From Myxococcales bacterium (GTDB lineage Bacteria; Myxococcota_A; Polyangia; Polyangiales; Houyiibacteriaceae): DNA of 5,796 bases. The position numbers were made by a program, and so were the translations under genes. Every line of letters begins with the position of its first letter. The first letter of the stretch is position 1. The notes beneath the pieces are model-generated. The model saw only the letters and a program-made list of their open reading frames with translations, was not told where the DNA came from and made no database searches. The DNA lies in NCBI GenBank assembly GCA_013002645.1, contig JABDJF010000609.1, positions 1-5,796 on the forward strand, written 5' to 3'. Positions 1 through 5,569 of this stretch are shown piece by piece.

Positions 1-1752
1 TCGTTCATCGTCCAGGACTACGGGCGAGCTCGAGATGAGGTTGATTGCTCCTTCGCGAGAGACGTTCTTCTCCTGAAGCCAAGCATAATCGCCTTCTCGT
101 GCTTCTTCTGGAGCATGGAGCACCACCTTGGGCTTGCCGCGCTGGCCAAGGAGCTCGATCCGGCAGTGCAGACCGTATTCGGAGGACCGCAGACAGGCTC
201 CCCCTTGGACGGACGAGCCCTGATTGAGGCGCATCCGGCCGTGGACTTCGTGATCTCGGGCGAGGCCGATCTCGCTTTCCCCGAGCTGGCACGACGGCTC
301 ACGCACCGGGAAAGCCCGAGCGGAGTCCCGGGGCTGGTTCATCGTGACCATGGTGCAATCCGAGTAGCAGCCGCGCCAGCCACCGTCACCAACCTCGCCG
401 AGGTGCCTACGGCCTACTGTGCCGAGTCGCTCTATCTGGCGGATCGGATGTCGGCACTCGACATCGTTCCGATCCAGACGCTGCGAGGTTGCAGGAATTC
501 TTGCGCATACTGCATCTATCGCGTGCCGAGATTGCGATTCTTTCCCGATGACCGAGTAGCGGAGGAGCTCGAGTATCTGTGCCGGGTCGGCGTGCGACAC
601 GTGCGAATCTCCGACAGCCACTTCGCCGGCACCCGTGACCGCGCTCTCCATTTCTTCGACGTCATTCGCAAGGTGAACCGAGAGACGAAATTCTACATCT
701 ACCCAGACCCGCGACACGTGGACGGCGAGTACCTGGATGCGGCGACTGCGGCGAATTGCGAACCACTGGCGCTCGGTCTTGAGACGAGCGACCCCGGGGT
801 CGCGTCTCGGGTGGGTCGAAAGCAGTCGAACCGGGAATTCGAAGCGGCATTCGAGTGCCTCGAGGCGAACAGCCAGTCGATCCAGGTAGACCTGATGTTC
901 GGGCTCCCAGGACAGAGCGAATCGAGCTTCTGCAGCGACGTAATCAAGCTTCGCGCGCGTGGCGCCCATCAATTGTTGTTCTCACCTTTGATGCTTTTCC
1001 CTGGCACGCAACTCGACGACGAAGCCGCGAAGCATGATCTCGAAACGCTGCCATCAGCTCAGCGTTTCGCCAGGCCCCGGACTCTTGGGTCTGACAGTCA
1101 CGCGACCATGTTCCTCATCGCCGAGGTGAGCGCGCTGCTGAATCTGCTGCACAGAACCGAGGGCCAGCTGTTGAAGCAAGTCGAGGGGACGCGGAAACGC
1201 GAGGCCTTGATCCGGAGCTGGTTCGAGCGGTGTGTCGGCCCTCGACGCGCGGAAACGATCGAGCTGCTGCTCGACCTCCGCGGCACCTCCGAACACTTGA
1301 AGCGATGGGCCACTAGGTTGGCAGCGCAGGCCATAGGCCTCCTGACACCGGAAGGCGAGCATCAAACCGCCTCAACAAGCTTGTTGGAAGGCCTCGCGCG
1401 AACCGATCTCTTGGAGGAGGCGATGCGACGTCGCCACCGTGAGCTGCGGTCAGCTCCGATCCCTTCGCGTTCACCGGCTCACGTTTGGTTTCCCGAAGAT
1501 ATCGCCAACCGGCGTTGGCGACTCGACGACGAGTGTTGGATGGCCGAGGGGCGCGTGTTCGATTGTCGGTCCGCGACGGTTCACGACGTGGACACACGGA
1601 GCTCTGCGCTCCTCGAGCGGCTTCACGCCGGCGCTGCGATCTTCGACATCGATCACCCCTACGCCACCGAGGACATGGGCCTCGCCGTGCAGTGGATTCG
1701 GCGAGGAGTCCTCACTCCCGAGGACGTGCGCGGCGAAGGGAGGGCAGGATGA
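1..1752 (+). CDS. B12-binding domain radical SAM protein, 5' truncated by the window edge
   Basis: The frame is open from base 1, so the true start lies outside the window; 583 residues are visible. Residue numbers here count from base 1. The first ~130 residues read as the end of a cobalamin-binding Rossmann domain: a KPSIIAFSCFFW strand, FGGPQTG at 60-66 and GEADLAFPEL at 87-96. The radical SAM triad CRNSCAYC is at 164-171 (C164, C168, C171), followed by the barrel, with DLMFGLPG at 297-304 and LFPGTQL at 332-338. This layout resembles B12-dependent Fe-S oxidoreductases of the DUF4080/BchE-like type, which methylate or rearrange unactivated carbons. Residues ~350-500 look helical. The last ~80 residues resemble a small winged-helix fold, possibly PqqD/RRE-like (inference). 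The stop overlaps the next start as ATGA, implying translational coupling. The substrate is unknown; a peptide is plausible from the neighbours. The radical SAM call is firm; the subfamily is less so. Confidence 0.9.
   Translation, partial: SFIVQDYGRARDEVDCSFARDVLLLKPSIIAFSCFFWSMEHHLGLAALAKELDPAVQTVFGGPQTGSPLDGRALIEAHPAVDFVISGEADLAFPELARRLTHRESPSGVPGLVHRDHGAIRVAAAPATVTNLAEVPTAYCAESLYLADRMSALDIVPIQTLRGCRNSCAYCIYRVPRLRFFPDDRVAEELEYLCRVGVRHVRISDSHFAGTRDRALHFFDVIRKVNRETKFYIYPDPRHVDGEYLDAATAANCEPLALGLETSDPGVASRVGRKQSNREFEAAFECLEANSQSIQVDLMFGLPGQSESSFCSDVIKLRARGAHQLLFSPLMLFPGTQLDDEAAKHDLETLPSAQRFARPRTLGSDSHATMFLIAEVSALLNLLHRTEGQLLKQVEGTRKREALIRSWFERCVGPRRAETIELLLDLRGTSEHLKRWATRLAAQAIGLLTPEGEHQTASTSLLEGLARTDLLEEAMRRRHRELRSAPIPSRSPAHVWFPEDIANRRWRLDDECWMAEGRVFDCRSATVHDVDTRSSALLERLHAGAAIFDIDHPYATEDMGLAVQWIRRGVLTPEDVRGEGRAG
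1739..1743 (+). promoter_or_regulatory. Ribosome binding site of the second radical SAM gene
   Basis: GGAGG lies 5 bases before the ATG at 1749, inside the end of the upstream gene. It supports the 1749 start over the much longer open frame beginning at 1485, which would overlap the first gene by nearly 270 bases and gives Arg-rich, low-information residues before 1749. Confidence 0.75.
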
Positions 1753-3554
1753 CCAGGGGTGCAGCCCACATCCTATTGTCTCGCGCCTGCGTCAATGACT
1801 GCGTCTTCTGTACTGCAGTCGATCACCGACTCAACCGCGACTTCGCTCGTCGCGAGGATGTGCTCGCCTATCTGCGTCGAGTTGTCGACGAAGGCGTTCC
1901 CCATCTCGTCCTTTCGGGGATTGGCGAGCCAACGTTGGACCCGAACTTCGAAGAGTACTTGGAGGTCGCCCACGGGCTCGGCTTCCGTCACATCCAACTG
2001 TTCACCAATGGGTATCGCTGTACCCGCGATCGCGTTCAGCGCTGGCGAAGCAGGGGGCTCACTTCGGTTCTGATTTCGATGCACGGCATCGAGGAAGATC
2101 ACGACGCGGTGGTCCAGCGATCCGGATCGTTCGCGGAGGCTGTCGAGGCCACTCGTTTGTACGCCGAAGCGCGGATCCACGTCTCGGTAAACACCTGCAT
2201 CACTCGCTCGAACCTCGACCGGTTGCCCGAGCTGCGAGCTCTGATTCGCGAGCTGCCCGTGAGTCGTCATGCGTTTTCATTTCTCGAGTGGTCCGGCGGT
2301 GTGCTTCACCACCCTGAGATCGCCCCGGACTACCAAGCCGTGGGGGCAGCTGCATCTCGGTTGGTGAGCGAGAACGACCAAGTCGCATACTTTGACAACA
2401 TCCCTTACTGCATAGTGAATCGTCCTATTCGGGAGGTCGCAGACCAACATGAGGTGCGCCTTCTTCAGGGCGCCGAAGACCTGCAGATCGATTCGACGAT
2501 CCGCAAGGAGTGGCCGAGCGCGTGTCGGGAGCGCAGTTGTCCGCGCCGTCCGACATGCCCCGGCTTCGAACGCAGGTACATCGAATGTAGGGGGTGGCAA
2601 CAAATCCCGGAGCTCGTCACGAGGTTTCTCGACGACTTAGAGAGTCGCCCCACTGCAATGGCCAACCAGCCCCGCCGGCTGCTGGTCCAGGTACCCACCA
2701 CAATACCGTACAGCACGCACTCCCCGCTCGGCATGGAGCCGCGGGAGGATTCTGGCGAAAGCCTCGATGGGGATGCTGTGACGCAAATGTACGAAGCGGT
2801 TCGAGATCACTGCCGGCGTGAATCAGCCGAGGTCGTGACCATAGAGTGGATGGGTGGCGATTCACTGCGCCTCGGACCAGCGTTCTTTCGGGCAGCGTTC
2901 AGCCGGACGCAGCCGTGGAGGACTCCGACTGTATCCCATGTGGTGCGCAGCAATCTTCTTCTTTTCGACGAGACCTGGGGCGAGTTGCTTCAGGAGTTTG
3001 GTTGCGGGCTACGGACCACCACTGATCCGCTGTTCGACGATGCGCGAACCGTTTCGGGGCAGGCGAGCCACGCCCAGTGGTGGGACAATGTGGTTCTTGC
3101 CTACGAACTAGGATTGGATTTAGAGGTTGCCCTCTCGTTGGGCAAAGCGCACGTGGGAAGGGCAGAACAGATCTATGCGTTTGCCAGGAACCTTCAGTTG
3201 CTGGGCTCCCGACCCATCGCCACGACCCTCACCCCCGATTGCTGGGTCAACGAGGCCGCCAGCCCAGGTGGTGAGGAGCAGGGGATCGACGCTGCGGAGT
3301 TCGGGAGCCTCGTCGCGCAACTCGGGACGCTGTGGGTGGAGGACGGCAGGCTATTCCCCTTATATCCGCTATCGGAATGGCTGGTGGCGCCGCCGAGCGA
3401 TGCGCTCGGTTCGGTTCTTCAGTGGGATCCCGCCGCCAAGTCGCAGGCATCGGATCGTTGCCAGCGGACCGGACGCCTCGTCGACCTTACCGATGGCAAC
3501 CAGTCGCAGTACCAGGCTTTCGTCGGCGCACGGGCGCAGATGGGGGTCTCGTGA
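1749..3554 (+). CDS. Radical SAM protein fused to a degenerate SPASM/anSME-like radical SAM module
   Basis: 601 residues. Half one (1 to ~290) is a complete radical SAM domain: CVNDCVFC with C14, C18 and C21, then GIGEPTLD at 57-64 (the GGEP-equivalent SAM motif). It ends in an auxiliary-cluster region with C221 (IPYC), C259, C264, C270 and C280, similar to twitch/SPASM ends with a CPG motif. Half two (~304-601) follows anSME/SPASM enzymes in order: LLVQVPTT at the usual triad strand but with no cysteines there, EWMGGDSL at 366-373 in place of WHGGEPL, TTTDP at 423-427 in place of SxDGP, then a degraded C-terminal SPASM region (GRLVDLTDG). It therefore looks catalytically dead and may bind substrate, cofactor or partner. 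No Shine-Dalgarno precedes the internal ATG at 2658, so I read one fused protein. It overlaps the first gene by four bases, arguing for co-expression. The first domain's call is firm; the second domain's origin is inferred from motif order. Confidence 0.88.
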   Translation: MTRGAAHILLSRACVNDCVFCTAVDHRLNRDFARREDVLAYLRRVVDEGVPHLVLSGIGEPTLDPNFEEYLEVAHGLGFRHIQLFTNGYRCTRDRVQRWRSRGLTSVLISMHGIEEDHDAVVQRSGSFAEAVEATRLYAEARIHVSVNTCITRSNLDRLPELRALIRELPVSRHAFSFLEWSGGVLHHPEIAPDYQAVGAAASRLVSENDQVAYFDNIPYCIVNRPIREVADQHEVRLLQGAEDLQIDSTIRKEWPSACRERSCPRRPTCPGFERRYIECRGWQQIPELVTRFLDDLESRPTAMANQPRRLLVQVPTTIPYSTHSPLGMEPREDSGESLDGDAVTQMYEAVRDHCRRESAEVVTIEWMGGDSLRLGPAFFRAAFSRTQPWRTPTVSHVVRSNLLLFDETWGELLQEFGCGLRTTTDPLFDDARTVSGQASHAQWWDNVVLAYELGLDLEVALSLGKAHVGRAEQIYAFARNLQLLGSRPIATTLTPDCWVNEAASPGGEEQGIDAAEFGSLVAQLGTLWVEDGRLFPLYPLSEWLVAPPSDALGSVLQWDPAAKSQASDRCQRTGRLVDLTDGNQSQYQAFVGARAQMGVS

Positions 3555-3558
3555 GTCC

Positions 3559-3565
3559 AAAGGAG
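3559..3565 (+). promoter_or_regulatory. Ribosome binding site of the SPASM-like partner gene
   Basis: AAAGGAG lies 7 bases before the ATG at 3573, in the 18-base gap after the previous stop. It fixes the start of the third operon gene. Confidence 0.8.
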
Positions 3566-3572
3566 CATTGTC

Positions 3573-4409
3573 ATGGCTCAGTTTCCAGCTGAAGTACGAA
3601 TCAGCGTACCCGGCGCACGCATCGTAGACGGCGCGTGCCGGATCGTTGTGCGTCTCCGGACAGGAGACGACGTAGAAGAAATTCTGCAGAGGTGCGGGGA
3701 TAGACTCGCATGGATTGAGATCGGTCAAGACGATCTCAACGACGTTGCAATGCTGGAATCTCTCCACGGACAGAGACTGCGCATCTACACCGACTCAGCG
3801 TTCCCGATCGAGCCCGGCCCGACGGCACGCGTCCTGCGGAACACCCGTCCGGTGTTCGCCGTGAAGCCGCTTGCTGGACTGCTACGCACGGTCAACGTGC
3901 TCGCTTCTATCCGTTTTCGGGTTCACATTGACGCTTCGGGGTCCGAGGTCGACGCGGAAGCGCTGCGGAAGGTGACCGACTTTTTCCTCTACAACCCAGT
4001 GCTCGCCTCGCCGATCGAACCGCTGGCTACGCTTCTGGCCCATGTGGCCCGTCGGGCGGGGCACACCCTGTGGGAGACGGAGCTCGAGCGGACGAACGAC
4101 GCATATCTGGACGAGCAGGACCGCGTAACGGCGGGGCGTCGCTGGGCGGACGACGGTCAGTTTTACGGGTCACTCGAAGAGGGTTGGCAGGCCTTGGCGG
4201 CGTCGCCGCTGGCCGAGAGACTCCGCGGCAAACGGCGAATCCTCCTGCGCGAGCGGAACGCCTGCACGGTGTGCCGACACCTCGACCTGTGCCGTGGGTA
4301 CCTGAAGGCAGTGGATCCAGATGCCGAGTGCACCCCGTGGCAGGGGTGCTTCGCACAACTGAAGGCGGCGGCACACAGGGCGCGCGGGATTGAGGATGGC
4401 GTTTCGTAG
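3573..4409 (+). CDS. Radical SAM partner protein with SPASM-like C-terminal cysteine cluster, no SAM triad
   Basis: 278 residues, beginning after a strong AAAGGAG. No CX3CX2C motif is present; outside the C-terminus the only cysteines are C22 and C41. The C-terminus holds C231, C234, C240, C253 and C259 in the pattern CxxC-x5-CRGYLK-x-C-x2-W, which matches the SPASM-type end of peptide-modifying radical SAM proteins and could hold one [4Fe-4S] cluster. The middle has stretches that also recall the later barrel half of such enzymes: VHIDAS at 117-122, FFLYNP at 137-142 followed by IEP, GRRW at 188-191 and FYG at 197-199. It therefore looks like a radical SAM/SPASM protein reduced to a non-catalytic scaffold or cluster-bearing subunit, comparable in concept to the stand-alone SPASM proteins of paired maturase systems. 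The 18-base gap puts it in the same operon as the two radical SAM genes. That it is a real gene is certain; its role is inferred. Confidence 0.82.
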   Translation: MAQFPAEVRISVPGARIVDGACRIVVRLRTGDDVEEILQRCGDRLAWIEIGQDDLNDVAMLESLHGQRLRIYTDSAFPIEPGPTARVLRNTRPVFAVKPLAGLLRTVNVLASIRFRVHIDASGSEVDAEALRKVTDFFLYNPVLASPIEPLATLLAHVARRAGHTLWETELERTNDAYLDEQDRVTAGRRWADDGQFYGSLEEGWQALAASPLAERLRGKRRILLRERNACTVCRHLDLCRGYLKAVDPDAECTPWQGCFAQLKAAAHRARGIEDGVS

Positions 4410-4417
4410 GGAGGGAC

Positions 4418-4439
4418 GCCCTCTAGACGGAGGGCCCTC
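4418..4439. repeat. Inverted repeats GCCCTC/GAGGGC and the palindrome GAGGGCCCTC
   Basis: GCCCTC (4418-4423) pairs with GAGGGC (4430-4435) around a 6-base loop, and the second arm lies inside a perfect 10-base palindrome (4430-4439). GAGGG at 4411-4415 could also pair with CCCTC at 4419-4423 or 4435-4439. No T-run follows, so this is a weak terminator candidate for the operon. It may equally be a protein-binding site upstream of the sigma-54 promoter. Confidence 0.4.
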
Positions 4440-4455
4440 GCAAGTGCTGCGCCTC

Positions 4456-4472
4456 GTGCGCTTCTGGCGCAC
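4456..4472. repeat. Inverted repeat GTGCGC-TTCTG-GCGCAC (operator or enhancer candidate)
   Basis: A perfect 6-bp inverted repeat with a 5-base spacer. It lies about 77-93 bases upstream of the inferred start of the lipoprotein transcript, a usual distance for an enhancer-binding-protein site at sigma-54 promoters. It overlaps a direct repeat: CCTCGTGCGC (4452-4461) recurs as CCTCTTGCGC (4472-4481), exactly 20 bases apart with one mismatch. A terminator hairpin is the alternative, but no T-run follows. Confidence 0.4.
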
Positions 4473-4522
4473 CTCTTGCGCCCCACCGGATGCAAAACAG
4501 CGTAAGCACGAGCAGGACTGGC

Positions 4523-4538
4523 TGGCACGGATCGTGCG
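4523..4538 (+). promoter_or_regulatory. Sigma-54 (-24/-12) promoter candidate for the Cys-rich lipoprotein
   Basis: TGGCACG-GATC-GTGCG matches the sigma-54 consensus TGGCACG-N4-TTGCW: all seven bases of the -24 element, and the essential GC of the -12 element with exact GG-N10-GC spacing. The one key difference is G for the first T of TTGC. Taking the C at 4537 as -12 puts +1 near 4549, leaving a ~16-base leader that contains AGGAGG and then the ATG at 4565. Such promoters need an enhancer-binding activator, and these are abundant in myxobacteria. No activator gene is visible in the window. Confidence 0.65.
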
Positions 4539-4553
4539 TATTCTGGGGATATC

Positions 4554-4559
4554 AGGAGG
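4554..4559 (+). promoter_or_regulatory. Ribosome binding site of the lipoprotein gene
   Basis: A full AGGAGG lies 5 bases before the ATG at 4565. It decides the start against the longer in-frame opening at 4490, whose extra residues would precede and spoil the signal peptide. Confidence 0.85.
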
Positions 4560-4564
4560 GCAAC

Positions 4565-4771
4565 ATGTTGATGAGAATCGCAAGAGCGCTCGCGGCCGCC
4601 ACGCTCATTCTAGGCGTTGGATGCGGGTCTGACGCATCCGATGCCGACCAGTTCTGCGGCGATTGCCCAGAGGCGAAAATCGATCAGTGCCTCATGGGAG
4701 TCCAAACCTGCCAAGGAGCTGGAGCGGAATCCGCGGTCTGTTTTAGAGATCTCGACGACTTCTGCCCGTGA
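4565..4771 (+). CDS. Small cysteine-rich lipoprotein
   Basis: 68 residues. The N-terminus has basic residues (R4, R7), then a hydrophobic stretch ALAAATLILGVG running into C20, a type II signal peptide; the lipobox GVGC is relaxed at -3, where Leu is usual. The mature part is about 49 residues, acidic, with six further cysteines (C31, C34, C42, C49, C59, C67). Spacings CX2C, CX7C, CX6C, CX9C and CX7C suggest a disulfide-bonded helical hairpin in the periplasm or outer membrane. I do not recognise a family. It lies downstream of a radical SAM maturase operon but has its own sigma-54-like promoter, so it could be a substrate of those enzymes, a secreted partner, or an unrelated developmental lipoprotein. 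An ordinary disulfide-rich lipoprotein is the simpler reading, since cytoplasmic modification would have to precede export. The existence of the gene is well supported; any function is open. Confidence 0.8.
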   Translation: MLMRIARALAAATLILGVGCGSDASDADQFCGDCPEAKIDQCLMGVQTCQGAGAESAVCFRDLDDFCP

Positions 4772-4774
4772 CGG

Positions 4775-4789
4775 ACCGCCTCCGGCGGT
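4775..4789. terminator. GC hairpin between convergent genes, possible shared terminator
   Basis: ACCGCC-TCC-GGCGGT is a perfect 6-bp stem with a 3-base loop, starting 4 bases after the lipoprotein stop and lying between two convergent genes. There is no T-run on either strand, so intrinsic termination is uncertain, but the position suits a bidirectional stop. Confidence 0.45.
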
Positions 4790-4816
4790 AGCGGGCACGC
4801 ATTCGTCAGCGCAGAG

Positions 4817-5158
4817 CTAAAACACAGGTCCTATGAACGCAGCCTCGGGCTCGACCTGCTCGAGCAACTCGCCCCTGCTTGGGTCGATCGCCAGCATCAG
4901 TTTGGCTGTCGCGACGGCGCGGGCCTCAAAGCCCCGGGCGGCGTAGAGCTCTACAGCGCGCTCGTACGCACGCACGGCATCGGCTTGGCGTCCCATCCGA
5001 CGCAGTAAATCGCCTTTGCGGTGTGACCATCGTGGTTCATCCGGCTTCTGTTTCTCGATCAGCTCGTAGAGATCGAGTGCTTGCTCCATTTGTCCGGCTT
5101 CGATCGCCTGACTGAGCTGGGCACGAAGATCCATGGTCTTGCTATGACGTCTCCCCAT
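4817..5158 (-). CDS. Short tetratricopeptide repeat (TPR) protein, myxobacterial type
   Basis: 113 residues, all helical and charged with no signal peptide, so probably cytoplasmic. Two to three TPR-like helix pairs can be traced: ~10-42 (AGQMEQALDLYELIE), ~43-74 (GDLLRRMGRQADAVRAYERA at 49-68) and ~77-93 ending in AIDPSR. TPRs mediate protein-protein contacts. From memory, proteins with this opening in myxobacteria often carry an extra C-terminal domain after the IDPSR-LLE-V-P segment; here a stop follows within about 20 residues, so this is either a naturally short form or a truncated copy. I chose the ATG at 5158 because AGGAG lies 5 bases upstream on the minus strand; an in-frame GTG at 5188 would add ten residues and absorb that site. 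It converges on the lipoprotein gene and has no evident link to the maturase operon. Confidence 0.8.
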   Translation of the reverse strand: MGRRHSKTMDLRAQLSQAIEAGQMEQALDLYELIEKQKPDEPRWSHRKGDLLRRMGRQADAVRAYERAVELYAARGFEARAVATAKLMLAIDPSRGELLEQVEPEAAFIGPVF

Positions 5159-5163
5159 CACTT

Positions 5164-5168
5164 CTCCT
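5164..5168 (-). promoter_or_regulatory. Ribosome binding site of the TPR gene
   Basis: Read on the minus strand, AGGAG is followed by 5 bases and then the ATG ending at 5158. This decides the start in favour of ATG 5158 over GTG 5188. Confidence 0.7.
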
Positions 5169-5207
5169 CTAGGGCCTCTGAATCCCACGACAACCTCCGC
5201 ACTCCCG

Positions 5208-5417
5208 ATGTCACCGGAGCGCCACCAAGCGGAAAGGATGCGAACACATCACGCGTACCAGAGCGTGGAGAAGTTCTTGGAGAGGCATCCAACGAAGGCC
5301 CGGCGCAGGCGCTGCACCCAGTGGTGGTCCCTGCGAAACGGCTGCGCGCCGATCAACGAGAGCGTCCGAAACCTATTCTTGTCGTCGATCTTGATGCGTA
5401 TTGTGGATCGATCGTGA
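5208..5417 (+). CDS. Possible small basic protein, unrecognised
   Basis: 69 residues from the ATG at 5208, or 59 from the ATG at 5238, which has AAGG touching it (poorly spaced). The product is basic (KARRRR, paired Trp, two Cys) with a hydrophobic end (NLFLSSILMRIV). I recognise no family. Third codon positions are clearly GC-rich (about three quarters by hand count) while first and second positions are near half, which is the bias expected of a real gene in DNA like this. Against it, there is no good Shine-Dalgarno, another frame is also open across the region, and minus-strand frames are open too. A short hairpin (5419-5444) follows the stop directly, which mildly favours a gene end. Treat it as a candidate or gene remnant only. 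Confidence 0.25.
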   Translation: MSPERHQAERMRTHHAYQSVEKFLERHPTKARRRRCTQWWSLRNGCAPINESVRNLFLSSILMRIVDRS

Positions 5418-5418
5418 G

Positions 5419-5444
5419 ACCCAGCCCTGTCGCGCTTCCTGGGT
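5419..5444 (+). terminator. Weak hairpin ACCCAG/CTGGGT followed by GTTT
   Basis: ACCCAG (5419-5424) pairs with CTGGGT (5439-5444) around a 14-base loop, followed by GTTT. The large loop and short T-run make it a poor intrinsic terminator; it is noted because it starts two bases after the stop of the small candidate ORF. Confidence 0.25.
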
Positions 5445-5569
5445 GTTTGAGAACGTCCCGGCACCACGTCCAAACTCCGGCGCGCTCGTCGGGTCCCCGA
5501 AGCACAGGTCTCCATCCGGAGGCGAGAGACCTGCACTTCACGAACCCCAACCAAGAGAGCGACGAGCCC

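Larger units (their letters stand above)
5159..5569. other. Gap between divergent TPR and DUF3768 genes, no nameable gene
   Basis: This 411-base stretch should carry the promoters of both flanking genes, but I see no convincing -35/-10 or -24/-12 pair. It holds the weak small ORF at 5208-5417, a slightly AT-richer patch near 5370-5412 with the inverted repeat TCGATC (5385-5390)/GATCGA (5406-5411), and the hairpin at 5419-5444. The frame of the DUF3768 gene is free of stops from at least 5144 through its own ATG, and its translation at 5360-5416 includes the protein-like segment RPKPILVVDLDAY. Confidence 0.5.

Noticed and set aside
1485..1748. Extension of the second radical SAM gene upstream of ATG 1749
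   Set aside because: The extra 88 residues are Arg-rich out-of-frame translation of the first gene; ATG 1749 has GGAGG at ideal spacing and the standard ATGA overlap.
1773..2270. 165-codon minus-strand ORF opposite the second radical SAM gene
   Set aside because: Shadow of a high-GC gene whose plus-strand product has clear radical SAM motifs; no family features on the minus strand.
2658..3554. Separate gene starting at internal ATG 2658
   Set aside because: No Shine-Dalgarno is visible before it and the frame is continuous with the first radical SAM domain, so one fused protein is simpler.
3369..3767. 132-codon minus-strand ORF across the junction of the second and third operon genes
   Set aside because: It overlaps two well-supported plus-strand genes and shows no recognisable domain.
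4490..4564. Longer start for the lipoprotein
   Set aside because: It would place 25 unrelated residues before a clear signal peptide and ignore the AGGAGG at 4554-4559.
4396..4632. Small plus-strand ORF overlapping the stop of the SPASM-like gene (ATG 4396, MAFRREG...)
   Set aside because: It crosses the inverted repeats, the sigma-54 site and the lipoprotein start, and ends in a run of Arg/His residues with no family look. A coupled small peptide cannot be wholly excluded, but the regulatory reading explains the region better.
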